A DNA stretch of 62,803 nucleotides from Lacticaseibacillus yichunensis (GTDB lineage: Bacteria > Bacillota > Bacilli > Lactobacillales > Lactobacillaceae): positions 1 to 62,803 of the forward strand of contig NZ_RHOG01000012.1 in NCBI RefSeq assembly GCF_003946405.1. The letters run 5' to 3'. Positions 16,695-25,667 of the stretch are shown one piece after another. Each line of letters opens with the position of its first letter. Position 1 is the stretch's first letter. The position numbers were made by a program, and so were the translations under genes. The notes under the pieces were generated by a model, which searched no databases, had not been told where the DNA came from, and worked only from the letters and a program-made list of their open reading frames with translations.

Positions 16695-16808
16695 TCATGA
16701 AAGCATAGCGTTAATTTGAAGCGTTGCTTGAAACCGATAATCAGGAGCATGTGGTAAGGCGTCCAGTAGCGTCAGCTTCTGAAGTCGCCAATCGGTCAGC
16801 ACCACCAT
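16695..16808 (-). CDS. Possible 37-residue small ORF divergent from rgg
   Basis: The reading frame begins MVVLTDWRLQKLTLLDALPH and ends in a TGA that lies 14 bp before the start of the next minus-strand gene. AAGGAC precedes its ATG by a suitable distance. There is no signal peptide and it is less hydrophobic than typical SHP pheromone precursors. Its place between a divergent Rgg gene and a membrane-protein gene makes it worth listing, but coding status is uncertain. Confidence 0.35.
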   Translation of the reverse strand: MVVLTDWRLQKLTLLDALPHAPDYRFQATLQINAMLS

Positions 16809-16811
16809 CTC

Positions 16812-16839
16812 TTGTCCTTAATGAAAATGCTATCATAAT
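16812..16839 (+). promoter_or_regulatory. Promoter of the Rgg regulator gene
   Basis: TTGTCC (16812-16817) and CATAAT (16834-16839) are separated by 16 bp. Confidence 0.5.
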
Positions 16840-16899
16840 TCTGCATAGTTGGACTCATTTAACGGCATCGAGTTTCAGATATGCAACTAGGAGGATAAC

Positions 16900-17784
16900 A
16901 TGAAAGAACAATCTTCTGGGGCGTTGTTTCGGGCGATTCGGCTCAGTCGGGGTTGGACGATCGACCAAGTGCGGGGCGATATCAGTCGTAGCACGGTCTC
17001 CCGGTTTGAAAATGATCAGGTAGCGCTGCTGATAGAGCGGTTTAATATGCTGTTGCAACAGAGTGGCATCTCATTCAGTGAGGTGATGTCAAACCGCGAG
17101 CAAGAAAACTATACGGAAAATTTCACCTCGTTTGATGCACCATTTCTCTGGCAACAGCTACAACTCGCGATGCGATCTGAATCCGTTGGGCCGCTCAAAC
17201 CGGTGTTGGCCCAATTGGAACGGTTGAATGGACCGATGGCAGTGATTATGCTGAGTGCAGTCAAGATGGTCCGTGATTCTTTTGACCCAGCAAATGCCAC
17301 AAGCAGTGAAAAAGATGGTCAGCCTGTGCAGACTTTTCTGACACATCCAGGAACCTGGTACGATTTGGAATATCGGCTATTTGCACTCTTGATCTATATT
17401 TATCCCAGGAACGCGGCAGGGCCGCTGCTTAAACGGGCACTTAGCGAGTATGCGAAATACTCGAATAGCCAATATGCCGGTAGTTTCATGCTCGGCCTGC
17501 ATAATGCCACGCTAAAAGCCATCGTGGATCACGACGAAACGACCAGTCAGATGCTGTTGGCCGGACTGCGCGGATTTGATTCCGATTGGAACGGATTTTT
17601 CCTCCGCTACCGCATCACGGTGTTGGAATTCGTGCTGGATTACTCACTGACTAAGGAAATGAAAAATGTGGTCGCGCTGGATCAGATTCTGGCAACCTTG
17701 AAGTTATTGAAGGCGGACGCCATTTTGGCTGGAGAGGTCCAGTGGATCAAAGAATTGGACATTCCCATTCACGACCCGGCGTAG
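16900..17784 (+). CDS. Rgg/GadR/MutR-family transcriptional regulator
   Basis: The protein has 294 residues. An N-terminal helix-turn-helix of the Xre type (ALFRAIRLSRGWTIDQVRG, then ISRSTVSRFEND) is followed by a helical repeat domain that in Rgg proteins binds short peptide pheromones. Length and layout fit the family. The start ATG follows AGGAGGATAAC. Base composition is more AT-rich than most neighbours, which could reflect transfer. Targets are probably the divergent genes at 16318-16808. No classical hydrophobic peptide gene was found next to it. Confidence 0.85.
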   Translation: MKEQSSGALFRAIRLSRGWTIDQVRGDISRSTVSRFENDQVALLIERFNMLLQQSGISFSEVMSNREQENYTENFTSFDAPFLWQQLQLAMRSESVGPLKPVLAQLERLNGPMAVIMLSAVKMVRDSFDPANATSSEKDGQPVQTFLTHPGTWYDLEYRLFALLIYIYPRNAAGPLLKRALSEYAKYSNSQYAGSFMLGLHNATLKAIVDHDETTSQMLLAGLRGFDSDWNGFFLRYRITVLEFVLDYSLTKEMKNVVALDQILATLKLLKADAILAGEVQWIKELDIPIHDPA

Positions 17785-17836
17785 GCGAAATTGTTGCGCG
17801 CCTGAGCCGATTCCAAGAATGCTCCCGCAATCGCCG

Positions 17837-19090
17837 CTAGTCAGTTGCCCCGCCCGCCTCGGTTCCGGCGAGTTCGGCGATTGCCATCAGTGTTTCAGCG
17901 AGTTTGCCGATTGCCTCGGTGGAGACGCATTCAAATGGGCCGTGGAAATTGATGCCGCCGTTGAAGAGATTCGGTGTGGGGATACCCTGGAACGTGATCT
18001 TCGAGCCATCAGTGCCGCCGCGGAACGGGACGTATTTTGGCGTGAGCCCGACATGGCGAATGGCCGCCTCAGCTAGAGTCAGCGGCGTGCGGTCGCGGTC
18101 GATGATGGTGGCCATGTTGTAATACTGGTCGGCCATCGTGAAGGTGACGCGCGGCTCGGCGAACGGGGCGTTGAGGCCGGCCACCGCTTGGGCGAAGCTC
18201 GCTTTGCGCGCGGAAAAGTTGGCGGTGTCGAAGTCGCGAATGATGTAGGTGGCGATCGCCTCCTGAATCGTGCCGGTCAAACTGAGCTGCAGGTAAAACC
18301 CCTGCTTGCCGTCCGTCTCTTCCGGGCGCTCGAATTGGGGCAGGGCGGCGTCCAATTTTTCCGCTAGGGTGATCGCGTTGACCATCAAATTTTTCGCTTC
18401 TCCCGGATGAACACTGGTGCCGCGGAAAGTCACAACGGCTTGGGCTGCGTTGAACGTTTCGTATTCAATCTGGCCGAGGTCGCCGTTATCCAGGGTGTAG
18501 GCAAAATCGGTCGCAAACGTCGCGGCATCGAAGCGGTCCGCTCCGACGCCGATCTCCTCGTCGGGGCCAAACGCGAGCTTGATGGTCCCGTGCAGGATCG
18601 ACGGGTCGGCCAGGAGCGCACGAACCGCGGCGATGGCCCCCGCGATACCGGCCTTATCATCGGCGCCAAGCAGGGTGGTGCCATCGGTCGTGATCAGTGT
18701 TTGGCCAAGGTATTGGGCGAGCGCCGGAAAATCTGTGGTGTTGAGGCTCAGGCCATTGGCAAAATTGATCGGCGCGCCATCATAATTTTCATGAAGCTGC
18801 GGGCGGGTATTAGTCGCGTTATAATCCGCGGTATCCAAATGGGCGATGAAGCCGATGCTGGGGCGGCCGTCCGTATTTGCCGGCAGGGTCGCGGTGACGA
18901 AGCTGTTGGCTGGATTCAGCTGCACGTCGCTGAGACCCATTGCCTCGAGCTGACCCACCAACAGCTTGGCCAGCTCAGTCTGGCCCGGGGTCGTGGGGAT
19001 ACGTGTCGGATGCGCCTCGTCCGAGCGGGTATTGATCTGAACATAGCGCAGAAAATCGGCCTGCAAAGCCGCCAAATCGATAGTTGTCAT
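17837..19090 (-). CDS. pepT: Peptidase T (tripeptide aminopeptidase)
   Basis: PepT (417 residues) removes N-terminal residues from tripeptides in the cytoplasm, part of the proteolytic chain of lactic acid bacteria. The M20 metallopeptidase zinc sites are visible: IAHLDTADY, LLGADDKAGIAG, FGPDEEIG, and the C-terminal PFRGGTDGSKITFQG. The start ATG has GGAGG upstream. The length is typical. Confidence 0.96.
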   Translation of the reverse strand: MTTIDLAALQADFLRYVQINTRSDEAHPTRIPTTPGQTELAKLLVGQLEAMGLSDVQLNPANSFVTATLPANTDGRPSIGFIAHLDTADYNATNTRPQLHENYDGAPINFANGLSLNTTDFPALAQYLGQTLITTDGTTLLGADDKAGIAGAIAAVRALLADPSILHGTIKLAFGPDEEIGVGADRFDAATFATDFAYTLDNGDLGQIEYETFNAAQAVVTFRGTSVHPGEAKNLMVNAITLAEKLDAALPQFERPEETDGKQGFYLQLSLTGTIQEAIATYIIRDFDTANFSARKASFAQAVAGLNAPFAEPRVTFTMADQYYNMATIIDRDRTPLTLAEAAIRHVGLTPKYVPFRGGTDGSKITFQGIPTPNLFNGGINFHGPFECVSTEAIGKLAETLMAIAELAGTEAGGATD

Positions 19091-19154
19091 ATGCGATTCC
19101 TCCGTGTGCCTCTATCGTCATGCAGCCCGGGCGGATTTGCAAGAAATTGCGCGC

Positions 19155-19207
19155 AAAAAACGCACGGATCAGCAGCGGCGCTTGCCGTTGAGAATCCGTG
19201 CGTTTTG
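19155..19207 (-). terminator. Terminator after the aminotransferase gene
   Basis: AAACGCACGGAT and ATCCGTGCGTTT pair over 12 bp with an inner stem; on the minus strand six T follow. It separates the aminotransferase from pepT. Confidence 0.8.
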
Positions 19208-19229
19208 CGTTGGCGATTGCCTTCAGATT

Positions 19230-20432
19230 TCAGTGGCTGGCCGCCTTGGCCGTTGCGTCCAGCGCTTCTGTGAGCGCGGCGCCCAAGGCCTGGGTGCCTG
19301 CTTCGATCTCGGTGAGGGTGCTGCTGGTGAAGTTCAACCTGGCCGCATTTTTCACCTGATGCGAGGCGTATAAAATTCGACTCGGCACGAAGGCGACATG
19401 CGCATCCGGCAAGCTGTGGTCGGCCATGAAGGCTTCCGCATCAAAGCCTTCCGGAAACGTCAGCCACAGGAAAAAGCCACCGGTGGGCCGGTCAAAATGC
19501 ACGCAAGCTGGCAATGCACGCGCCAACCCCTCGGCCATCGCGGTCATTTTTTCCCGGTACAGGTCGCAGATCTGCGTGAGGTGCTGGTCAAAATCGTTCG
19601 TGGTCAAATAGCGGGCGACCGCATTCATGTTCAGGTGCGGGGATTCGACATCACTGGCCCCTTTGAGCGCGGTGAGGGCAGCCATCAGCGCCGGCGCCGC
19701 ATGAAGCCACCCGAGGCGCAGACCCGGCGCAAGAATTTTCGAAAAACTACCCAGGAAGAGGACCCGGCCTTCAGTGTCGAAATGCTTGATCGGCGGAATC
19801 GGGGAGCCGCTGTAGCGGAGCCAGCGGTATGGGCTGTCCTCGATGATCGCGACGTCGTATTGGTTGGCCAAGGCGACCAAGGCGCGGCGCTTGGCCTCGC
19901 TCATCACAACGCCGGTGGGATTTTGAAAATCGGGCACGGTGTAGATCAACTTGACGGAATGCTGCATCAACACTTTTTGCAGCGCGCGCAGATCCATGCC
20001 ATCGCCGGTCATCGGCACTTCGTAATACGTTGGCTGATACGCGTCGAAGGCGGACAGGCCACCCACATAGGTCGGCCCTTCGACGACCACGCCGTCGCCG
20101 GGTTCAAGAAACAGCCGGGCGGCCAGGTCGATGCCTTGCTGCGCGCCTTGCGTGATGAGAATGTCGTCAGGTGCGGCGGGCATGCCGTCTGCGGTCATTT
20201 GGGCGGCGAGCCACTTGCGCAGATCCGGGGCACCGCTTGAGCCGCCGTATTGCAAGCTGGCGTCCCCGCGAGCGGTCAGTTCGTCGCGCATCGCCCGGTC
20301 GATCGCCGCTTGCGGAAACGTGGCGGGATCCGGATAGCCGCCTGCAAACGAGATCGTGTTTTCCTTGGCCCCGGCAAACAGGGCACCCAGTCCTGAATCC
20401 ATCACTTTGTTGACGCGCGTTGCAAATTGCAT
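19230..20432 (-). CDS. PLP-dependent aminotransferase, class I/II
   Basis: The protein has 400 residues and resembles the 2-aminoadipate/aromatic aminotransferase group related to MocR C-terminal domains, but without a DNA-binding domain. Visible motifs are ISFAGGYPDPATFP at the start, a YGGSSG loop, VEGPTYVGG, VPDFQNPTGVVMS, and the PLP-binding lysine in GSFSKILAPGLRLGW. It probably transaminates amino acids with 2-oxoglutarate. The ATG at 20432 is preceded by GAAGGAGGC; the longer upstream reading is promoter DNA. It is divergent from a LysR gene that may control it. Confidence 0.88.
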   Translation of the reverse strand: MQFATRVNKVMDSGLGALFAGAKENTISFAGGYPDPATFPQAAIDRAMRDELTARGDASLQYGGSSGAPDLRKWLAAQMTADGMPAAPDDILITQGAQQGIDLAARLFLEPGDGVVVEGPTYVGGLSAFDAYQPTYYEVPMTGDGMDLRALQKVLMQHSVKLIYTVPDFQNPTGVVMSEAKRRALVALANQYDVAIIEDSPYRWLRYSGSPIPPIKHFDTEGRVLFLGSFSKILAPGLRLGWLHAAPALMAALTALKGASDVESPHLNMNAVARYLTTNDFDQHLTQICDLYREKMTAMAEGLARALPACVHFDRPTGGFFLWLTFPEGFDAEAFMADHSLPDAHVAFVPSRILYASHQVKNAARLNFTSSTLTEIEAGTQALGAALTEALDATAKAASH

Positions 20433-20559
20433 GCGATAGCCTCCTTCATCCTGGCGCCTTACGACGTTGTTCGTTGATTTAATCTTAATTCCCTCGCATA
20501 ATGAAGTAAAATTCAACTTCTTCAAATATAGATGAACGGATTTCACGAAAGGAACGACT
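20433..20559. promoter_or_regulatory. Divergent promoter region, aminotransferase/LysR
   Basis: The AT-rich 127-bp gap between two divergent starts is the expected site for LysR binding. A clear T-N11-A box could not be settled by eye. Confidence 0.4.
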
Positions 20560-21462
20560 ATGTCCAATTTTAGTTACGAGGTCTTTGCGGCGGTGGTGGA
20601 ACAGGGTACCTTCATGCAGGCGGCGCTGGCGCTGAACGTCACGCCCAGCGCGGTGTCTCATTCGGTGTCCCAGCTGGAAGGCGACCTCGGGTTTCCACTT
20701 TTCATTCGCAATCGCACCGGCATTCAGCTCACCGAAGACGGACGCGCGATTCTGCCGACGATTCAGGCGATTCTCAACCTGGAGGATCAGCTGATTCAGG
20801 TGGCTGACAACATCAACGGACTCAACACCGGCCGCATCCGCATCGGCGCATTTTCCTCGGTGTCTACGAATTGGCTGCCGCCGATCATCCGGCGTTTCAA
20901 AAAACGGTACCCAAAAGTGGACGTGGATGTGGTCCAGGGCGGCTTTAACGAAATCGTCGAGCAGGTCCGTGTCGGGAGTATTGACATCGGTTTTTCCCTG
21001 GCGCCAGTGTCAGATCAATTGATCGTGCGGCCGCTGCTTCAGGACCCGATCTATTGCATCACGCCGCGCGATTTTCAGCCGAAAAACGGGACGTTCATGA
21101 CCGACGCGGACATGAGCAAGCAGCGCTTCATCCTCCAGCAAAGCGATTACGACCGCGACACCAAGGCGGCGCTCGATCGCTACAAGGTCTCCAGTAACTC
21201 CCTGCGCTACTCGATCGATGACCAATCGATTCTCTCAATGGTCGAAGCCGGCCTCGGCTGGGGCATCCTCCCGAAGCTCGCCTTGCAAAAATTGATGGGT
21301 GACGTCAACGTCTTCCCATTCTCGGAGCCATTCGACCGCACCCTGGTCATGGTCATGAACCCAACCACTCAAAAATCCCCCTCTGTGGCCAAAATGCAGA
21401 CGGTGATTCTGGATTACCTGGAAGGCGAATACGGGGAGTTATTGTTGCAGAGGGAAAAATGA
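20560..21462 (+). CDS. LysR-family transcriptional regulator
   Basis: The protein has 300 residues. The winged helix-turn-helix occupies residues 1-60 (FAAVVEQGTFMQAALALNVT then SAVSHSVSQLEGDLGFPLF) and a two-lobed effector-binding domain follows. The length is typical. It is divergent from the aminotransferase gene with a 127-bp spacer, the classical arrangement for a LysR regulator and its target. The effector is unknown. Confidence 0.92.
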   Translation: MSNFSYEVFAAVVEQGTFMQAALALNVTPSAVSHSVSQLEGDLGFPLFIRNRTGIQLTEDGRAILPTIQAILNLEDQLIQVADNINGLNTGRIRIGAFSSVSTNWLPPIIRRFKKRYPKVDVDVVQGGFNEIVEQVRVGSIDIGFSLAPVSDQLIVRPLLQDPIYCITPRDFQPKNGTFMTDADMSKQRFILQQSDYDRDTKAALDRYKVSSNSLRYSIDDQSILSMVEAGLGWGILPKLALQKLMGDVNVFPFSEPFDRTLVMVMNPTTQKSPSVAKMQTVILDYLEGEYGELLLQREK

Positions 21463-21771
21463 GGGCAGGCGCGGGCCTGCTGTGAGCGGGACGATAGACG
21501 GAAATCGTTAGTGGGCTCAGATGGACCGGATTGGCATCGTCTTCAGTGAAAGGTGGATCACTGTAATTGAAAAACCTTTCTCATGGTTGAGCGATACGGT
21601 TTTTGAGAAAGAGGCTTCTGATTGGTATCGATCAGCTGACGTTTTGAAGCAACACCCGCAATCTTGCACAAACTAAACACACAAGGACACTCGCTCCACC
21701 ACGTTTCTTCTATTAAACAACCGCCTCAAACATGCTATACTGGATTCCAATCACGCGACGGAGGACAAGCC
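21463..21771 (+). other. Spacer with extended -10 promoter of HAD phosphatase gene
   Basis: No gene was found in this 309-bp stretch. A hairpin, CCTTTCTC/GAGAAAGAGG (21571-21622), lies in its middle. TGCTATACT at 21733-21741 is a good extended -10 box for the next gene. TTTCTTCTATTAAA at 21704-21717 is the inverse of a motif repeated elsewhere. Confidence 0.45.
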
Positions 21772-22587
21772 ATGCAGCGCAAATTGATCGCCTTAGATCT
21801 CGACGGGACCACCTTAAATGCCAAGGGCGCACTGACCCCACGTACGATCGCGGTGCTAGAAGCGGCCAGCGCCGCCGGGCATCAAGTGGTCATCACAACG
21901 GGCCGGCCGGATTCGATCTCCGAGCCATTTTACGATCAACTGCACCTAACCGCGCCAATGATCAATTTCAACGGCGCGCTGATTCACGTGCCGCATCAGC
22001 ATTGGGCCGGCGAACATGCTGTGACCCTGCCGATCGCGACCGCGCTTGGCCTGCAGGAGTTCAAGGCCGACTATGACATCAAGGTGATGGTCGCGGAAGG
22101 CAAGCAATTGTTGGTGGCGGATCATGGCTACACCGATATTCCGTTTTTGCCGGACATGCCGACGCCGACGCGCCTATTTGATGCCGCCGGGCTGACCCAG
22201 AACCCAATCTCGGTGACCATGTTCATCGACGAGGCGACCTTAGACCCACTTTCCGCTGCGATCGCCGGGCGTTTTCCAGACTTGGCCGCGAAGACCTGGG
22301 GTGCCTGGAGCGGTGAAAATACGGCGCTGGAAGTGACCGCACCGAACACCTCAAAATCCCGGGCGCTGGCGTATGTCGCGGACGCTTGTGGCATCGCGCG
22401 CACCGATATTTGGGCCTTCGGGGATGACCTGAACGACTTGGACATGATCGAGTTTGCCGGCGTTGGGGTCGCGATGGCCAATGCCCGGCCGCAGATCTTA
22501 GCTGCGGCGGACGATGTGACCGGTGATGACAACGACCATGATGGCGTGGCGGCGTATCTCGCAAAGGCCCTGCATCTGGCCGCCTAA
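21772..22587 (+). CDS. HAD-superfamily Cof-type sugar-phosphate phosphatase
   Basis: The protein has 271 residues. Motif I, LIALDLDGTTLN, with the nucleophile and acid aspartates, and motif IV, AFGDDLNDLDMIEFAG, are clear, with a type IIB cap between them. Cof-type enzymes dephosphorylate sugar phosphates, FMN or pyridoxal phosphate; the substrate here cannot be told. ATG at 21772 is preceded by CGGAGGACAAGCC. Confidence 0.92.
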   Translation: MQRKLIALDLDGTTLNAKGALTPRTIAVLEAASAAGHQVVITTGRPDSISEPFYDQLHLTAPMINFNGALIHVPHQHWAGEHAVTLPIATALGLQEFKADYDIKVMVAEGKQLLVADHGYTDIPFLPDMPTPTRLFDAAGLTQNPISVTMFIDEATLDPLSAAIAGRFPDLAAKTWGAWSGENTALEVTAPNTSKSRALAYVADACGIARTDIWAFGDDLNDLDMIEFAGVGVAMANARPQILAAADDVTGDDNDHDGVAAYLAKALHLAA

Positions 22588-22604
22588 TTGGGCGCCGAAA
22601 ATCG

Positions 22605-22704
22605 CTGGCGAAACTCACTGACGAGGACTGCTGCGGAAACCCACCGCCGGACTCAACTACGGAAACCCACCGCCGAGCCCAATGGCGGAAAACAACTATC
22701 TCAA
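22605..22704 (+). repeat. Degenerate 26-bp tandem repeat
   Basis: Four head-to-tail units start at 22605, 22631, 22657 and 22683. The middle two share CGGAAACCCACCGCCG exactly; the outer two are diverged, and the last is 22 bp. They lie in the gap between two phosphatase genes, just upstream of the next start. Confidence 0.65.
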
Positions 22705-22743
22705 TGACACAAGTAAACTGATAAAAGGACTGGCGACCTACTT

Positions 22744-23418
22744 TTGACCACTGAGCTTTGGATCGTGCGGCATGGACAAACGAAATTTAACGTCGAAGAC
22801 CGCGTGCAGGGAATGGCGAACTCCGACTTGACGGATAAGGGCATCGCGGACGCCCGCGCGCTTGGCCGGGGCCTGGCGCAGGATGGCATCACCTTCGACC
22901 GCGCGTATGCCAGCGACCTCACGCGGGCCGCAGATACGGCACGACTGGCGTTGGATGCCGCTGGGCAAGAAAGGCTTGCAATCACCGAAACAGTCGGCCT
23001 GCGTGAAGAAAATTACGGCAAGTATGAGGGCCAGTTGACCAACGATTTTTCCCAAGAATTGTTCGGTCTGCCGAATTTCACCGCGGCCTTGCTTGCGCAC
23101 CAGTTGACGTTGGCGCAGATCGCTGACGCCACCCGTGCGACGAATGAGGACCAGGTGCCAAACCGCGCCGAAGACAACGCGATGGTGCAGAATCGGCTGG
23201 ACCAAACGCTGCGCACGATCGGCCAAGAGGCGCTTGGCGAAGGCGACCGGCGCGTGCTGGCGGTCAGTCACGGGACCGCGATCTTGATGTGGCTGAACTT
23301 TATCGGCTTTGACACCGGCGGCCAGGAAATGTTGCACAATGCCAGTGTGACGCGCGTGGTCTTTGATGGGACGCGGTTCACTGTGGTCGACTTTGATGAT
23401 TTGAAGTGGACGAAGTGA
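22744..23418 (+). CDS. Histidine-phosphatase (phosphoglycerate-mutase-like) protein
   Basis: The protein has 224 residues. The phosphoacceptor histidine lies in WIVRHGQTKFN at residues 6-16, and the second histidine in AVSHGTAILMW near residue 177. This is the cofactor-independent-looking phosphatase branch of the family, so a phosphatase role is more likely than glycolytic mutase. The only possible start before the RHG motif is TTG at 22744; the nearest Shine-Dalgarno-like AAAGGA is unusually far (about 14 bp), so translation may be weak. Confidence 0.85.
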   Translation: MTTELWIVRHGQTKFNVEDRVQGMANSDLTDKGIADARALGRGLAQDGITFDRAYASDLTRAADTARLALDAAGQERLAITETVGLREENYGKYEGQLTNDFSQELFGLPNFTAALLAHQLTLAQIADATRATNEDQVPNRAEDNAMVQNRLDQTLRTIGQEALGEGDRRVLAVSHGTAILMWLNFIGFDTGGQEMLHNASVTRVVFDGTRFTVVDFDDLKWTK

Positions 23419-23503
23419 CGAAACGGCAAGCTGCGAGCCAATCTGTTGCGCGCGGCTTGTCGTTTTGCTATTCTGGAAAAAATTGGGCGGAGGGGGTCGC
23501 AAC

Positions 23504-24841
23504 ATGGCGGACAAAAAGTTGAGCCGGCGGGATCTATTTTTTATCGGGGCAATGCTGTTCGGGCTGTTCTTTGGCGCGGGCAATCTGATCTTTCCGGTGT
23601 TTGTTGGCCAAGAGGCAGGCACCGCCTATTGGCCCGCGCTGATCGGGTTTTTGCTGTCGGGCGTCGGCCTGCCGCTTTTGGGTGTCGCCGCGATCGGGCT
23701 GACCAAAACGGATGGCGTGTTTGAGCTGGCCGAGCGGGTCAACCGCCCGTTTGGCTACGGCTTCACCATTTTGCTTTATCTGTGTATCGGCCCGCTGTTT
23801 GCCTTGCCGCGGCTGGCGTCGATCTCGTTTGAGGTCGGCCTGGCGCCGTTTGTAGCGACCCGTATCAGCCGGCCGGCCCTGTTCGTCTATTCACTCCTAT
23901 TTTTCGCCGTGGCGTGGTGGTTTGCGCGGCGCCCGAGCAAGATCATGGTCACAGTGGGCAAAGTCCTGACGCCGGCGTTTCTGGTCAGCCTCGGGGTGCT
24001 GCTCGTGATGGTGCTGGTGCGGCCGCTTGGAGGCGGCGCCGCGGCTCACGGGGTGTACGCTAGCCAGCCACTGGCGACGGGCTTCACCGCGGGCTATTCC
24101 ACGATGGATGCGCTGGCCGCCTTGGCGTTTGGCATCATCGTGGTCAAGGCGATCCGCCAGCTCGGCGTGACGGCGCCAACCCAGGTCGCAACGGACACAA
24201 TTCGCGCCGGGGCGATCGCGATCGTCATGATGGGCGTGCTGTATGCGTTGTTGGCGCTGCTTGGCCGCAATGCGCTGGGCGTGTTCGGCCGCGCCGCAAA
24301 TGGCGGCCCGATCCTGGCCAATGTGGCGCATGCGTATTTTGGGGATTTGGGCAATGTCTTGCTGATGGTGATCGTGGTGCTCGCCTGTTTGAAAACAGCA
24401 ATCGGCCTGATCACCGCGTTCGGGGACACATTCAAGGAGCTATTCCCCGCACTCCCGTATCAGGGCCTCATCGCATTTGCGGCGCTGGTGCCGCTGTTTT
24501 TCGCGAACATCGGCCTCGACCGCTTGCTCGCGGTGTCCACGCCAGTTCTGTATTTTATTTACCCGCTGGCAATTGTGCTGATTCTGCTGGGCCTGCTCAG
24601 TCCATTTTTAGGCCAGTCGCGCTGGCTACTCAATACCGCGATGCTGTTCACCGTGTTGCCTGCGCTTCTCGATGGGCTCAATGCGTTGCCGGCTGACGCC
24701 AAAATAGGGTGGATCGCGCAGTTATTGACGATTGGTGATCATCTACCCGGGTTTGCCGTGGGCCTCGGCTGGATCGTGCCCGCCGTGATCGGCGTGGCGC
24801 TGGGCTGGGTCTTGGCCAAGACAGTGGGTCGGGGAAAATAA
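23504..24841 (+). CDS. brnQ: Branched-chain amino acid carrier (LIVCS family)
   Basis: The protein has 445 residues and about 12 membrane helices. The N-terminal FFIGAMLFGLFFGAGNLIFP is the signature of BrnQ-type sodium- or proton-coupled importers of leucine, isoleucine and valine. ATG at 23504 follows GGAGGGGGTCGCAAC. It is transcribed alone and closed by a bidirectional terminator. Confidence 0.94.
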   Translation: MADKKLSRRDLFFIGAMLFGLFFGAGNLIFPVFVGQEAGTAYWPALIGFLLSGVGLPLLGVAAIGLTKTDGVFELAERVNRPFGYGFTILLYLCIGPLFALPRLASISFEVGLAPFVATRISRPALFVYSLLFFAVAWWFARRPSKIMVTVGKVLTPAFLVSLGVLLVMVLVRPLGGGAAAHGVYASQPLATGFTAGYSTMDALAALAFGIIVVKAIRQLGVTAPTQVATDTIRAGAIAIVMMGVLYALLALLGRNALGVFGRAANGGPILANVAHAYFGDLGNVLLMVIVVLACLKTAIGLITAFGDTFKELFPALPYQGLIAFAALVPLFFANIGLDRLLAVSTPVLYFIYPLAIVLILLGLLSPFLGQSRWLLNTAMLFTVLPALLDGLNALPADAKIGWIAQLLTIGDHLPGFAVGLGWIVPAVIGVALGWVLAKTVGRGK

Positions 24842-24856
24842 GTTGCGCCGATGCGA

Positions 24857-24903
24857 CAAAAAAGGCATCCTGCTTTGCGATTGTGCGAGCAGGGTGCCTT
24901 TTG
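24857..24903. terminator. Bidirectional terminator
   Basis: AAAAGGCATCCTGCT and AGCAGGGTGCCTTTT form a 15-bp stem with A and T flanks on both sides, serving brnQ and the convergent DUF2187 gene. Confidence 0.85.
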
Positions 24904-24929
24904 ACGTGTTTGTGGGTGGACTGGGGCAG

Positions 24930-25187
24930 TTACTCGACTGCCGTTTCCTCCTCGGCTGGCGGATCGATGCGGCCGCCGCCGAGATTTTTTACGATGGATT
25001 TGAAATTGATGACAATTTTGAAGTTGAGCTCCGCCACGTTTTGCTTGTCGCTCGCATCAAAATCGGTGATGTTGAGCAGGGCAGAATTCTCATACATTTT
25101 CTGCACGGTCCCGGTGAACGGCCGGTCCATGTCCTCTTTGACTTTGCACTTTAGGCTGTCGCCCAGATGAACTTCTTCTCTTTTCAT
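24930..25187 (-). CDS. DUF2187-like (YkvS) small protein
   Basis: The protein has 85 residues. The layout (HLGDSLKCKV at the start, FTGTVQKMYENSALLNIT, and VINFKSIVKNL) fits the DUF2187 family, which has an SH3-like fold and unknown function in Bacillales and lactobacilli. The C-terminal tail is acidic. The start ATG is preceded by GAAAGGATTTGAACGCAC, a rather long spacing. Confidence 0.65.
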   Translation of the reverse strand: MKREEVHLGDSLKCKVKEDMDRPFTGTVQKMYENSALLNITDFDASDKQNVAELNFKIVINFKSIVKNLGGGRIDPPAEEETAVE

Positions 25188-25667
25188 GTGCGTTCAAATC
25201 CTTTCGCTGATCAATTTTCTTCAATTGATAGACGACATACTAATGCATACCAAGTAAGAAAGCAAGAGCCTTCAGTCGGAATTGCGCGATATTTTTATTT
25301 TTATCGTGCAAGCGCATCCACGTCAAAAACATGATAGCGCTGTCACCTATATTTGTAACGAAAAAATGGTGACAAAGTGATGATAGTCTGCGAATCAAAT
25401 TTTGAGTGAGCCGTTCTCAGTTTTTCTGGTCACGTTTGGGGAGTGCTCGGCTTCACACCTCTCCATAGTCGGGCTCCGCGCGGCAGGTCTGAGACATCTA
25501 GTCAGCCTAGTCGCTCGATGGCTAAGGACGCCATCAACCGCCTAGGCCGCACTAGTTGCTCAGACCTAAACGCCGCGCTCCGCACCCTTTTTCCTCCGAG
25601 ACTTGCGAATCCCGCCGCACTTGGCTATCGTATAGAGGTAGTACACTCAGGAAAGGATGGCTGAACT
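25188..25667. other. Long noncoding region with nested palindrome
   Basis: No gene was found in these 480 bp. An AT-rich first half (25188-25400) precedes a GC-rich structured block at 25478-25578, described separately. TTGGCT (25622) and TACACT (25643) may be a weak promoter for the gene at 25668. Confidence 0.45.
25478..25578. repeat. Nested imperfect palindrome, possible RNA or cruciform
   Basis: Successive arms pair in strict nested order: GCGCGGC with GCCGCGC (25478-25484, 25572-25578), AGGTCTGAG with CTCAGACCT (25485-25493, 25559-25567), CTAGT with ACTAG (25498-25502, 25551-25555), CCTAG with CTAGG (25506-25510, 25542-25546), GATGG with CCATC (25517-25521, 25531-25535). The internal loops are short. 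No terminator T run follows directly and no convincing promoter was found, so strand and function are open. Confidence 0.65.
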
